This document shows positions 53,174 through 61,515 of a DNA stretch of 64,000 nucleotides, in pieces (within the stretch, counting starts at the first letter, position 1; each line of letters starts with the position of its first letter). Origin of the DNA: Microbacterium sp. Clip185 (lineage in GTDB: Bacteria > Actinomycetota > Actinomycetes > Actinomycetales > Microbacteriaceae). The position numbers and the translations under genes were made by a program. Below the pieces are notes generated by a model, which was not told where the DNA came from, ran no database searches, and saw only the letters and a list, made by a program, of their open reading frames with translations. The stretch is taken from assembly GCF_028743715.1 (NCBI RefSeq), contig NZ_CP117996.1, forward strand, positions 806,001 to 870,000. Direction: 5' to 3'.

Positions 53174-54003
53174 AGCTGGCCGATCACGCGGGCGAGAAGG
53201 TCCGAGATCACCGGCTCCGCCTCGCGGCCTGCCTCGATGACCTCGGCGTGGCTGAGCGGAGTGGGCGAGATTCCCGCGGCCAGGTTGGTGATGAGCGAGA
53301 AGCCCAGCACCTCCATCCCGGCCTGTCGGGCCGCGATCGCCTCGAGAGCGGTCGACATGCCGACGATGTGTCCGCCGATGATCTTGGCCATCTGCACTTC
53401 GGCGGGCGTCTCGTACTGCGGACCGCGGAACTGGCAGTAGACGCCCTCGTCCAGGCTCGCATCGACGGTGCGCGCGAGATCGCGCAGGCGCGAGGAGTAG
53501 AGATCGGTGAGGTCGATGAAGGTCGCGCCCTCGAGCGGGGAGTCGGCGGTGAGGTTGATGTGGTCGCTGATGAGCACGGGCGTTCCCGGCTTCCAGTGCT
53601 CCTTGATACCGCCGGCGCCATTGGTGAGCACCATGGTGCGCGCACCTGTCGCGGCGGCCGTGCGCACGCTGTGCACGACGCGTCGGGTGCCGTGGCCCTC
53701 GTAGTAATGCGTGCGTGCGCCGATGACCAGCACGTGCTTGCCCGAGGGCGTGCGGACGCTCCGGAGCGTCCCGACGTGACCCTCCAGTGCGGGCTTGCTG
53801 AAGCCCGTGACCTCCGGCGCGTCGATGGTCGCGACGGTCTCACCGATGAGATCCGCGGCCTTGCCCCAGCCGCTTCCGAGCGTGAGGGCGATGTCGTGCT
53901 GGGCGACGCCGGTGAGGCGCGCGATGTCGTCGGCGGCGCGGCGGGCGATCTCGAAGGGATCGGCTGCCGGGTCGTCGAGCGGGTTGAGGGGGGTCGTTGC
54001 CAT
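53170..54003 (-). CDS. deoD: purine-nucleoside phosphorylase (trimeric type)
   Basis: Phosphorolyses inosine and guanosine to the base and ribose 1-phosphate. 277 residues, class II trimeric PNP. Signatures are LTLGSGWG, the phosphate His in EGHVGTLRS, ARTHYYEGHG, GPQYETPAE and GMSTALEAIAARQAG, with the purine-contact Asn in LITNLAAG. The ATG at 54003 follows TAAGGT by six bases. First of three coupled genes with the mutase and the acetyltransferase; takes the inosine made by adenosine deaminase. Confidence 0.95.
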   Translation of the reverse strand: MATTPLNPLDDPAADPFEIARRAADDIARLTGVAQHDIALTLGSGWGKAADLIGETVATIDAPEVTGFSKPALEGHVGTLRSVRTPSGKHVLVIGARTHYYEGHGTRRVVHSVRTAAATGARTMVLTNGAGGIKEHWKPGTPVLISDHINLTADSPLEGATFIDLTDLYSSRLRDLARTVDASLDEGVYCQFRGPQYETPAEVQMAKIIGGHIVGMSTALEAIAARQAGMEVLGFSLITNLAAGISPTPLSHAEVIEAGREAEPVISDLLARVIGQL

Positions 54004-54009
54004 GTCCCC

Positions 54010-54015
54010 ACCTTA
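54010..54015 (-). promoter_or_regulatory. -10 element of leaderless PNP promoter
   Basis: TAAGGT on the minus strand, 6 bases before the ATG at 54003. The bases between (GGGGAC) could also act as a poor Shine-Dalgarno. Confidence 0.4.
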
Positions 54016-54092
54016 TGAACCCGAGGCCCCGCGGGCCACATCGACGCTCGCCGCATCCTCCGATTCGTCGGCGCGCGCTGTCGCGGGAGAGA

Positions 54093-55553
54093 ATGAGCAC
54101 CATGTCTGCGAGCTTCGAGAGCGCCCAGCGCGTCGCGATCATCGGTGGTGGCCCGGGCGGCTACGAGGCGGCGCTGGCGGCGGCGCAGCTCGGGGCCGAG
54201 GTGACCCTCGTGGAACGCGCCGGCGTGGGCGGCTCGGCGGTCATCACGGACGTCGTTCCGTCCAAGTCGCTCATCGCCACGGCCGACGCCGCGGTCGCCA
54301 TCGCTGGAGCGAGCGATCTGGGCGTGCAGCTGTTCGCGAAGGACGGCACCGGCAAGCCCCTTCAGCCGCAGGTGGCGATCAACCTGGCCGCCGTGAACAA
54401 GCGCCTCCTCTCGCTCGCCCGCCAGCAGTCCGACGACATGCGCGCCTCGCTCGTTTCCGCGGGCGTCCGCATCATCTCGGGCCACGGCCGCCTCGACGGC
54501 CCCGGCGCGGTGGTCGCCTCGACCGGCCCCGGTGGCACGGACTTCGACCGGGTGGAGGCCGACACGCTCGTCGTCTCCGTGGGTGCCTCGCCGCGTCAGC
54601 TCGCCAGCGCCAAGCCCGACGGCGAACGCATCCTCACGTGGACCCAGCTCTACGACATGAAGACGATTCCCGAGCACCTCATCGTCGTGGGCTCCGGCGT
54701 CACGGGCGCCGAGTTCGCCTCCGCCTACATGAACCTCGGCGCGAAGGTGACGCTCGTCTCCAGCCGCGACCAGGTGCTGCCCGGCGAGGATGCGGATGCC
54801 GCGGCGGTGCTCGAGAAGGTTTTCGCGCGCGGGGGGATGACGCTGCTGGCGAAGGCGCGCGCCGAGCGCGCCGAGAACACTGGCGACGGCGTCCGCGTGA
54901 CCCTCGCCGACGGCCGCACGATCGAGGGCAGCCACTGTCTGATGGCCGTGGGATCCATCCCGAACACGGCGGGCATCGGCCTCGAGGAGGCCGGGGTCGA
55001 GACGACCGAGTCGGGCCACATCCGCGTCAACCGTGTCGCGCGCACCTCCGTGCCCAACATCTACGCCGCGGGGGACTGCACGACCTTCGTCCCTCTCGCC
55101 TCGGTCGCCTCCATGCAGGGTCGCACCGGGATCTTCCACGCGCTCGGCGATGTCGTCATCCCGCTCGAGCAGCGACGTATCGCCGCCAACATCTTCACCG
55201 CGCCCGAGATCGCCACGGTCGGTTGGCAGGAGAAGGACATCCGCGACGGCGCGATCAACGGAGTGGTCTGCAAACTGCCGCTCGCGGCCAACCCGCGGGC
55301 GAAGATGATGGGCATCAAGGACGGCTTCGTCAAGATCATCGCGCGCGAGGGCAGCGGAACCGTCATCGGCGGCACGATCGTCGGCCCGCGCGCATCCGAT
55401 CTCATCTACCCCATCGCCATCGCCGTGGAGCGCCGGCTGACCGTCGACCAGGTGTCGCGCGTGTTCACGGTCTACCCGTCGCTGTCGGGATCCGTGACCG
55501 ACGCGATGCGCGCGATGCACGTCATCGAGCCGGCCACCGAAGACGAGGACTGA
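54093..55553 (+). CDS. lpdA: NAD(P)H:quinone reductase of the LpdA type
   Basis: Flavoprotein of the disulfide-reductase fold, 486 residues from 54093 (483 from the alternative ATG at 54102). FAD motif AIIGGGPGGYEAALAAAQ, NAD motif VVGSGVTGAEF, and GIYAAGDC-like NIYAAGDCTTF are present. The redox-active Cys pair is absent: the usual GGxCxxxGCxPSK stretch reads GGSAVITDVVPSK. This is as expected for LpdA (Rv3303c-like) quinone reductases, which reduce quinones or protect against oxidants rather than act in dehydrogenase complexes. Divergent from deoD, as in mycobacteria where they are close neighbours. Confidence 0.92.
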   Translation: MSTMSASFESAQRVAIIGGGPGGYEAALAAAQLGAEVTLVERAGVGGSAVITDVVPSKSLIATADAAVAIAGASDLGVQLFAKDGTGKPLQPQVAINLAAVNKRLLSLARQQSDDMRASLVSAGVRIISGHGRLDGPGAVVASTGPGGTDFDRVEADTLVVSVGASPRQLASAKPDGERILTWTQLYDMKTIPEHLIVVGSGVTGAEFASAYMNLGAKVTLVSSRDQVLPGEDADAAAVLEKVFARGGMTLLAKARAERAENTGDGVRVTLADGRTIEGSHCLMAVGSIPNTAGIGLEEAGVETTESGHIRVNRVARTSVPNIYAAGDCTTFVPLASVASMQGRTGIFHALGDVVIPLEQRRIAANIFTAPEIATVGWQEKDIRDGAINGVVCKLPLAANPRAKMMGIKDGFVKIIAREGSGTVIGGTIVGPRASDLIYPIAIAVERRLTVDQVSRVFTVYPSLSGSVTDAMRAMHVIEPATEDED

Positions 55554-55582
55554 TCCGGATGCGGTGCGTCGCCGCATCCGGA
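55554..55582 (+). terminator. 11-bp hairpin terminator of lpdA
   Basis: TCCGGATGCGG (55554-55564) and CCGCATCCGGA (55572-55582) pair perfectly around 7 bases, starting directly at the stop codon. The arms contain the genome's frequent octamer. Confidence 0.8.
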
Positions 55583-55660
55583 GCGAGGTCGCGGATCGTG
55601 CCGTATCCACCCGGCGTAACCGCGACACTCCTGCGCGACCGCTACAGGAGATGACTGTGG

Positions 55661-55693
55661 CATGTGCGCAGAAGTGGTTCATCTGCGCACATG
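55661..55693. terminator. 12-bp perfect hairpin between lpdA and the carboxylase gene
   Basis: CATGTGCGCAGA (55661-55672) and TCTGCGCACATG (55682-55693) around a 9-base loop, 38 bases after the stop of the minus-strand carboxylase gene. Probably its terminator; no T-tract. Confidence 0.7.
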
Positions 55694-55731
55694 CGACGCA
55701 ACTCGGGCACCGGGCCGGCGGCCCGAGTGGG

Positions 55732-57498
55732 TCAGTTGATGGTCAGGAGCTGGTGGCCCGCGGAGACCGTGGTCCCGGCGGCGGCGTTGATCGCCCCGAC
55801 CACGCCGTCCTTGTGGGCCTGGATGGGCTGCTCCATCTTCATCGCCTCGAGGACGACGACGAGATCTCCCTTGACGACCTGCTGGCCCTCCGAGACCGCG
55901 ACCTTGACGATCGTCGCCTGCATCGGCGCCTTGACCGCATCGCCCGCGGCGCCCGCGTTTGCCGTCGTCTGGTGCGAACGGCGCGAGGGCGGCACCGCGG
56001 CGGGGCGACCGGTCTGTGCCGGGGCCGCCGCGATGCGGTCGGGAAGACTCACTTCGAGACGCTTGCCGCCGACCTCGACCACGACCGTGTGTCGCTGCTC
56101 GGGCTGCGCGATGTCGCTGAGCTCGCCATCCCACGCGGGGATCTCGTTCACGTACTCGGTCTCGATCCAGCGCGTGTAGACGCCGAAGACGCCGTCTTCG
56201 GCCGTGAAGGCCGGCTGACGCACGACGTCGCGGTGGAACGGGATGACGGTGGGCAGGCCCGCGACCTCGAACTCGTCGAGGGCGCGGCGGGCGCGTGCGA
56301 GCGCCTCCGCGCGGTCTCGTCCTGTCACGATCAGCTTCGCCAGGAGCGAGTCGAACGCTCCCGAGACGACATCGCCCGCGGTGACGCCCGAGTCGAGACG
56401 GATGCCGGGGCCGCCGAAGGTCTTGAAGACCTTGACGGGGCCGGGCTGGGGCAGGAAGCCGCGTCCCGGGTCTTCGCCGTTGATGCGGAACTCGATCGAG
56501 TGGCCGATGGGCGCCGGGTCGTCGTAGCCGATCAGCTCGCCCTCGGCGATGCGGAACTGCTCGCGGACGAGGTCGATGCCGGTGACCTCTTCGGACACCG
56601 TGTGCTCCACCTGCAGGCGCGTGTTGACCTCGAGGAAGGAGATCGTTCCATCCGCCCCGATGAGGAACTCGCAGGTTCCGGCGCCGAGGTAGCCGACCTC
56701 GCGCAGGATGGCCTTGGAGGACTCGTAGAGGATGCGGTTCTGCTCCTCGGTCAGGAACGGCGCGGGGGCCTCCTCGACGAGCTTCTGATGGCGGCGCTGC
56801 AGCGAGCAGTCGCGCGTGGAGATCACGACGACGTTGCCGGCGGCATCCGCCAGGCACTGGGTTTCGACGTGGCGCGGCTTGTCGAGGTACTTCTCGACGA
56901 AGCACTCGCCGCGCCCGAACGCGGTGATCGCCTCACGGGTCGCGGATTCGAAGAGTTCCGCGACCTCGTCGAGCTCACGCGCGACCTTGAGACCGCGACC
57001 GCCGCCGCCGTAGGCGGCCTTGATCGCGATGGGCAGTCCGTACTGCTGGGCGAAGGCGACGACCTCGTCGGCGCCCGAGACGGGGCCTGGGGTTCCCGGC
57101 GCGAGCGGCGCTCCGACCTTCTCGGCGACGTGGCGGGCGGTGACCTTGTCTCCGAGCGCCTCGATGGCGTCGGGCGAGGGACCGATCCAGGTGGCGCCGG
57201 CGCCGATGACCGCGCGCGCGAAGTCGGCGTTCTCGGCGAGGAAGCCGTAGCCGGGGTGGACGGCGTCGGCGCCCGCGCGTCGGAGCACGGAGAGGATCTT
57301 CTCGATCGACAGGTACGTCTCGGCGCTCGTCGTGCCCTCGAGGGCGTACGCCTCGTCGGCGAGACGCACGTGCAGAGCATCCCTGTCCTGGTCGGAGTAG
57401 ACCGCGACGGAGGCGATACCGGCGTCACGGGCGGCGCGGATGATGCGTACGGCGATCTCGCCGCGGTTCGCGATGAGGACCTTGGCGATGCGAGGCAT
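55732..57498 (-). CDS. accA: acyl-CoA carboxylase alpha chain (biotin carboxylase + biotin carrier)
   Basis: Carboxylates its own biotin with ATP and bicarbonate and hands the carboxyl to the AccD transferase, giving malonyl- or methylmalonyl-CoA. 588 residues, AccA3-type. Biotin carboxylase occupies about residues 1-450 ([27 protein letters not shown] as ATP-grasp loop, [15 protein letters not shown]). The carrier domain ends the protein with the biotinylated Lys in [11 protein letters not shown]. The ATG at 57498 is seven bases after TAGGCT, so probably leaderless. accE and accD lie 5 kb away. Confidence 0.95.
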   Translation of the reverse strand: MPRIAKVLIANRGEIAVRIIRAARDAGIASVAVYSDQDRDALHVRLADEAYALEGTTSAETYLSIEKILSVLRRAGADAVHPGYGFLAENADFARAVIGAGATWIGPSPDAIEALGDKVTARHVAEKVGAPLAPGTPGPVSGADEVVAFAQQYGLPIAIKAAYGGGGRGLKVARELDEVAELFESATREAITAFGRGECFVEKYLDKPRHVETQCLADAAGNVVVISTRDCSLQRRHQKLVEEAPAPFLTEEQNRILYESSKAILREVGYLGAGTCEFLIGADGTISFLEVNTRLQVEHTVSEEVTGIDLVREQFRIAEGELIGYDDPAPIGHSIEFRINGEDPGRGFLPQPGPVKVFKTFGGPGIRLDSGVTAGDVVSGAFDSLLAKLIVTGRDRAEALARARRALDEFEVAGLPTVIPFHRDVVRQPAFTAEDGVFGVYTRWIETEYVNEIPAWDGELSDIAQPEQRHTVVVEVGGKRLEVSLPDRIAAAPAQTGRPAAVPPSRRSHQTTANAGAAGDAVKAPMQATIVKVAVSEGQQVVKGDLVVVLEAMKMEQPIQAHKDGVVGAINAAAGTTVSAGHQLLTIN

Positions 57499-57505
57499 GA
57501 GTGCC

Positions 57506-57511
57506 AGCCTA
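57506..57511 (-). promoter_or_regulatory. -10 element of leaderless carboxylase promoter
   Basis: TAGGCT on the minus strand, 7 bases before the ATG at 57498. Confidence 0.5.
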
Positions 57512-57549
57512 GCGAGAGGTTGCCGTGTCTTTTTGACCGAACTCCACAA

Positions 57550-57567
57550 GAACAAATAATTCTGTTC
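57550..57567. promoter_or_regulatory. AT-rich inverted repeat upstream of the carboxylase gene
   Basis: GAACAAATAATTCTGTTC has GAACA / TGTTC half-sites around 8 AT-rich bases, in unusually AT-rich sequence 52-69 bases before the start at 57498. It may be an operator for a fatty-acid or biotin regulator; none is identified here. Confidence 0.35.
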
Positions 57568-57597
57568 GGGATAACCTACAACCGTCCCGACGCGGGT

Positions 57598-58251
57598 TCA
57601 GCTGGTGGAGGGTGCCCACAGATCCGTCCACACCACATCGAGCTCGCGGCACAAGCTCCGCAGGGTGGACAGTGACATTCCGACCACCGTCGACGGGTCG
57701 CCCTCGACGCGCGTGATGAAGGGTCCGCCGAGGCTGTCGACGGTGAAAGCGCCCGCCACGAGCAGCGGCTCGCCCGTGGCGACGTAGGCGGCGATCTCCT
57801 CGTCCGTGACGTCCTCGGCGAAGCTCACGGACGCCGCGGCGACGGCGTGCGCCTCGACGGGAGCGGCGCCGGGGGAGAGGCGGATCACACTGTGCCCCGA
57901 ATGCAGCACACCCGTGCGGCCGCGCATGTCGTGCCACCGGGCCGTCGCGGCTTCCGGCGTGTAGGGCTTGCCCAGGATCTCGCCGTCGAGCTCGAACATG
58001 GAGTCGCCGCCGATCACGATGCCGTCGAAGTCCTCGCCGTCCTCTTCGAGCGCCGCGACGACGGCCGCGGCTTTGCGTCGCGCGAGCAGCAGCACGTGCT
58101 CGGTGGGGGTGAGGGTGCGCCCCTCCGCGGCCTCGACGGCGGCGATCACCGCCTCCTCATCCACATCGGGAGCTGTCGTGCGCGGCTCGATCCCGGCCTG
58201 TCGAAGCAGCATGAGTCGGGCGGGCGATGTCGAAGCCAGGAGCACGCGCAT
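57598..58251 (-). CDS. maf: Maf-like nucleotide pyrophosphatase
   Basis: House-cleaning nucleoside-triphosphate pyrophosphatase, 217 residues. The N-terminal ASTSPARLMLLRQAG phosphate-binding motif, GGDSMFELDG with the metal Asp, and DSLGGPFITRVEGD are typical of the Maf/YhdE family. GGAGGA directly abuts the ATG at 58251, too close to act as a Shine-Dalgarno; TAGCGT six bases before the ATG instead suggests leaderless translation from it. A GTG at 58245 is an alternative start if that GGAGG is used. The maf-acc neighbourhood is conserved in Actinobacteria. Confidence 0.92.
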   Translation of the reverse strand: MRVLLASTSPARLMLLRQAGIEPRTTAPDVDEEAVIAAVEAAEGRTLTPTEHVLLLARRKAAAVVAALEEDGEDFDGIVIGGDSMFELDGEILGKPYTPEAATARWHDMRGRTGVLHSGHSVIRLSPGAAPVEAHAVAAASVSFAEDVTDEEIAAYVATGEPLLVAGAFTVDSLGGPFITRVEGDPSTVVGMSLSTLRSLCRELDVVWTDLWAPSTS

Positions 58252-58257
58252 TCCTCC

Positions 58258-58263
58258 ACGCTA
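58258..58263 (-). promoter_or_regulatory. -10 element of leaderless maf promoter
   Basis: TAGCGT on the minus strand, 6 bases before the ATG at 58251. Confidence 0.5.
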
Positions 58264-58342
58264 GACCGTCGCCCGCCCGCGACCGCCGAGGGCGCAGGGC
58301 GGTGCCGGGCGTGCGCGGTCCGGCGTGTGCGAAGCTCGAAGG

Positions 58343-59620
58343 ATGGATGCCGGAACGCACCTCGAGCTCGAGATCACCGACGTCGCCCACGGCGGCGTCT
58401 TCGTCGCGCGGCACGGTGACGAGCGACGCGTCGTGTTCGTGCCGGACACGGTGCCGGGCGAGCGCGTGCGGGTGCGCCTGACCGATACCTCGAAGAAGTC
58501 GTTCTGGCGAGCGGAGGTCGTCGAGGTGCTCGATGCGTCGCCGCACCGGCAGCCGCATGTGTGGGCCCAGGCCGACCTCTCCGTGCCCGCCGAGAACCGT
58601 CCAGGCGGCGCAGACTTCGGCCACATCGTCCTGCGGGAGCAGCGGGCGCTCAAGCTCCGTGTGCTCGAGGACGCTCTGGCACGCATCGGGCGACTGTCGC
58701 TGCCGGCGACGATGGAGCCGGCGCACGCGAGTGCGACCGGCGAGGCCGAGAGCATGGACGGCACCGGCTGGCGCACGCGGGTGAGCCTGCACGTCGACGC
58801 GGAGGGGAAGATCGGTCCCTTCGGCGCCCGCAGTCACCGGGTCGTGCCCGTGCGTGAGATGCCGCTGGCGACCTCGGCCATCGCGGATCGCGCGGCGGGG
58901 CTGTCGGGTGCGCGACCGGGGCGCGTCGATCTCGTGCAGCCCGCCGACGGCCGCGTGCGGGTGATCGCACGGCCGGACGCGCGTGAGCGCGTCGCGCGCC
59001 CCGAGGTCGTCATCGAGCGGGTGGGCGAGCGTGCGTTCCGGGTGGATGCGGGCGGCTTCTGGCAGGTGCACCGCCTGGCGGCGAGCACCCTCACGATCCT
59101 CGTGGGCGATGCGCTCCACGACGTCGGTGTCGACCCGGAGGGGTGGCACCTGGATCTGTACGGCGGCGTCGGGCTGCTTGCGGCGGCGATCGGGGACGCC
59201 GCAGGGCCCTCCGCCCGCATCACCAGCGTGGAGTCCAATGCCCGCGCCACTGAGCACGCCGGGCACAATCTGGCGCAGTGGGTGGGCGCGCGGGCCGAGA
59301 CGGCGCGTGTGGAGCGATGGGTGTCCGACCTCGCGAGCACCGCGGGCACCGAGCAGCGCGCGAGACTCGCGCGGGGCGTCGTCGTGCTCGACCCGCCTCG
59401 TTCGGGTGCGGGCAAGGACACCGCGCGGGCGATCGCCCGCCTCGAGCCCCATGCCATCATCTACGTCGCGTGCGACCCTGTGGCCCTTGCACGCGACCTC
59501 GCGGAGTTCCGGCTGCACGGGTATGAGGCGCAGACGGTACGCGCGGTCGACCTCTTCCCGAACTCCCATCACGTCGAGGCGGTCGCCGCTCTTCGGCGGA
59601 CGGGCGCACGGCTAGCATGA
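58343..59620 (+). CDS. class I SAM-dependent RNA (uracil-5) methyltransferase with TRAM domain
   Basis: RumA/TrmA-like enzyme of 425 residues. An N-terminal TRAM RNA-binding barrel (about residues 5-60, LEITDVAHGGVFVARHG) precedes the catalytic part. SAM motif LDLYGGVGLLAAAIG, the motif LDPPRSGAGKD and the catalytic Cys in IIYVACDPVALARDL are present, as is FWQVH before the SAM site. The [4Fe-4S] cysteines of E. coli RumA are missing, as in TrmA-like and many actinobacterial homologues, so 23S rRNA and tRNA targets are both possible. ATG at 58343; weak ribosome site. Confidence 0.9.
   Translation: MDAGTHLELEITDVAHGGVFVARHGDERRVVFVPDTVPGERVRVRLTDTSKKSFWRAEVVEVLDASPHRQPHVWAQADLSVPAENRPGGADFGHIVLREQRALKLRVLEDALARIGRLSLPATMEPAHASATGEAESMDGTGWRTRVSLHVDAEGKIGPFGARSHRVVPVREMPLATSAIADRAAGLSGARPGRVDLVQPADGRVRVIARPDARERVARPEVVIERVGERAFRVDAGGFWQVHRLAASTLTILVGDALHDVGVDPEGWHLDLYGGVGLLAAAIGDAAGPSARITSVESNARATEHAGHNLAQWVGARAETARVERWVSDLASTAGTEQRARLARGVVVLDPPRSGAGKDTARAIARLEPHAIIYVACDPVALARDLAEFRLHGYEAQTVRAVDLFPNSHHVEAVAALRRTGARLA
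59613..59618 (+). promoter_or_regulatory. -10 element of leaderless response-regulator promoter
   Basis: TAGCAT, 6 bases before the ATG at 59625, overlapping the end of the methyltransferase gene. Confidence 0.4.
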
Positions 59621-59624
59621 GCGC

Positions 59625-60287
59625 ATGACGCGCGTCGCCTTCATCGACGACCACGAGTCGGTGCGGCTCGGGGTGGAGGCCGCCTGCGCGCGCACCGGCA
59701 CGACCGATGTCGTGTACTCCGGAGCATCCGTGACCTCCTACCTCGCCTGGCGTGCGGACGGAGGCGAGCGGGCGGATGTCGTGGTGCTTGATCTCACGCT
59801 CGGCGACGGCACCACGGTCACCGAGAACGTCACCCGGCTCACCGGCGACGGCTCTGCGGTGATCATCTACAGCGTCGCCGACCGGCCCGCATCCGTGCGC
59901 GAGGCGCTGCTCGCGGGAGCTGCCGGCGTCATCAGCAAGGCCTCGCCGATCTCGGACGTCGTCGGAGCGATCGCGACGGTGGCGAGAGGGGACGTGCTGA
60001 ACACGGTCGAGTGGGCGAGCGCCATCGAAGGCGACCGCGCCTTCGCCGACGCTCAGCTCTCGACGCGCGAACGCGAGGTGCTGAAGCTCTACGCCGCGGG
60101 ACTCCCGCTGAAGATCGTGGCCGATCGCCTCGGTATCGCCTTCTCCACCGCGAAGGAGAACATCACGCGCATCCGCGTGAAGTACGTCGAGGTGGGCAGA
60201 CCCGCCCCCACCAAGGTCGACCTGCTGCGGCGCGCGCTGGAAGACGGGCTGCTCACGGAGCAGTCGGTGGGCGCCCATGACCGATAG
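59625..60287 (+). CDS. LuxR/NarL-type response regulator
   Basis: Two-component transcription factor, 220 residues. The receiver has the acidic pair in AFIDDHESV, the phosphorylated Asp56 in VVVLDLTLGDG and the Lys in GVISKAS. The C-terminal LuxR helix-turn-helix is LSTREREVLKLYAAGLPLKI, continuing to STAKENITRIRVKY. The histidine kinase gene begins 11 bases before its stop, so they are a coupled pair. Targets are not evident. Confidence 0.93.
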   Translation: MTRVAFIDDHESVRLGVEAACARTGTTDVVYSGASVTSYLAWRADGGERADVVVLDLTLGDGTTVTENVTRLTGDGSAVIIYSVADRPASVREALLAGAAGVISKASPISDVVGAIATVARGDVLNTVEWASAIEGDRAFADAQLSTREREVLKLYAAGLPLKIVADRLGIAFSTAKENITRIRVKYVEVGRPAPTKVDLLRRALEDGLLTEQSVGAHDR

Positions 60288-61515
60288 CCGACCGTTACGG
60301 GTCCTTCGCGAAGAGCTCGAGAGCACCGGTATCCCCGGCATCGCCTCGTTCACGCGGGAGCGCGTCGAGCGTGTCATGGCGGTGTCGGTGGCGCTCGCCT
60401 TCGGTGCGCTCGGTGCGCAGGCGTTCTTCGCGGCGCTGGGTGCGCAAGACGTCCAGGAGGGATGGGGGCTCGCCCTCATGCTCGTGGTCTTCGTCCCCTT
60501 CGTGGTGATGGAGCTCACGTTCTTCACCGGCCGCTTCACGCTCTTCGGCGGGCGCTTCTTCGTCGTCGCGTACACCGCGGCCCTCGTCGTCTGGCCGTGG
60601 GCGACGGCCGGGTCCGAAACGGAGATCACGTATCAACCGTGGATCTACTTCCTGGTGACCGTCGCCACGGTGGCCAGCGTCATCGTCTTCCCCCGAGCCG
60701 TGCACGTCGCGATCACCGTGCTGCTGCCGTTCGCGTACGGACTCGTGCGCATGATCGAGCTGCGCTTCGTCGCCGATGCCTGGATCGCGGTGTCGTTGGA
60801 CACTTCGTTCTCCCTCATCCTCGGTAGCGTCCTGATGATGCTGGCGTGGACGTTCCGCACCGCGTCCTCGACGATCGACGAGCGGCGCCTGCGGGCCGTG
60901 AGCTCGTATGCGCAAGCCGCTGCCGTGAACGCCACGGAGCGCGAACGGGTCGCGGTGGCGGCGCTCATGCACGACAGCGTGCTGGCGGCACTGCTGGCGG
61001 CGGAGCGCGCTCGAACGCCGCGTGAGAGCGACCTGGCGGTCTCGATGGCCCGCGAAGCCCTGACCCGGCTGGCCAACACCGATCGCGATGTCGGCGAAGG
61101 CAGCGACGCGCCCGTGTCGGCCGAGGCGATCGTGGCGGACATCCGGCAGACGATCGACGACGCGCAGTGTCCGGCGCAGCTGTCCGTCGATCTCGACCCC
61201 GACACTCCTGAGGTGCCCGGCCGCGTCGCGCGAGCGCTGGCGCTCGCGGCGGCCCAGGCGATCTCCAACGCGGTGGAGCACGCCGCGGGCGTGGGCCTCG
61301 AGGTCCGCGTGAGCGGAAGCGCGGAGCCCGGTCGCGTGGTCATCGTCGTCGCCGGCCGAGGCCCCGGCTTCGACATCGACGAGGTGCCGGCCGATCGGCT
61401 CGGCATCCGCGCGTCCATCCTCGCCCGCGTGAGCGCCTTCGGCGGGAGCGCAGAGGTGGTCTCCTCGAAGGAAGGCACCCAGGTGACGATGGCATGGCAG
61501 GCGGTGCGCCCGTGA
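60277..61515 (+). CDS. sensor histidine kinase (NarL-partner type)
   Basis: Membrane sensor kinase of 412 residues. Five to six hydrophobic segments lie between about residues 32 and 195 with little extracellular sequence, suggesting an intramembrane or membrane-state signal. The phospho-acceptor region is HisKA_3-like, RERVAVAALMHDSVLAALL with His in the MHD motif. The ATPase domain has AISNAVEHAAG (N-box) and GRGPGFDI (G-box). The start overlaps the response-regulator gene and the end overlaps the next membrane protein gene by 4 bases. Confidence 0.9.
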   Translation: MTDSRPLRVLREELESTGIPGIASFTRERVERVMAVSVALAFGALGAQAFFAALGAQDVQEGWGLALMLVVFVPFVVMELTFFTGRFTLFGGRFFVVAYTAALVVWPWATAGSETEITYQPWIYFLVTVATVASVIVFPRAVHVAITVLLPFAYGLVRMIELRFVADAWIAVSLDTSFSLILGSVLMMLAWTFRTASSTIDERRLRAVSSYAQAAAVNATERERVAVAALMHDSVLAALLAAERARTPRESDLAVSMAREALTRLANTDRDVGEGSDAPVSAEAIVADIRQTIDDAQCPAQLSVDLDPDTPEVPGRVARALALAAAQAISNAVEHAAGVGLEVRVSGSAEPGRVVIVVAGRGPGFDIDEVPADRLGIRASILARVSAFGGSAEVVSSKEGTQVTMAWQAVRP

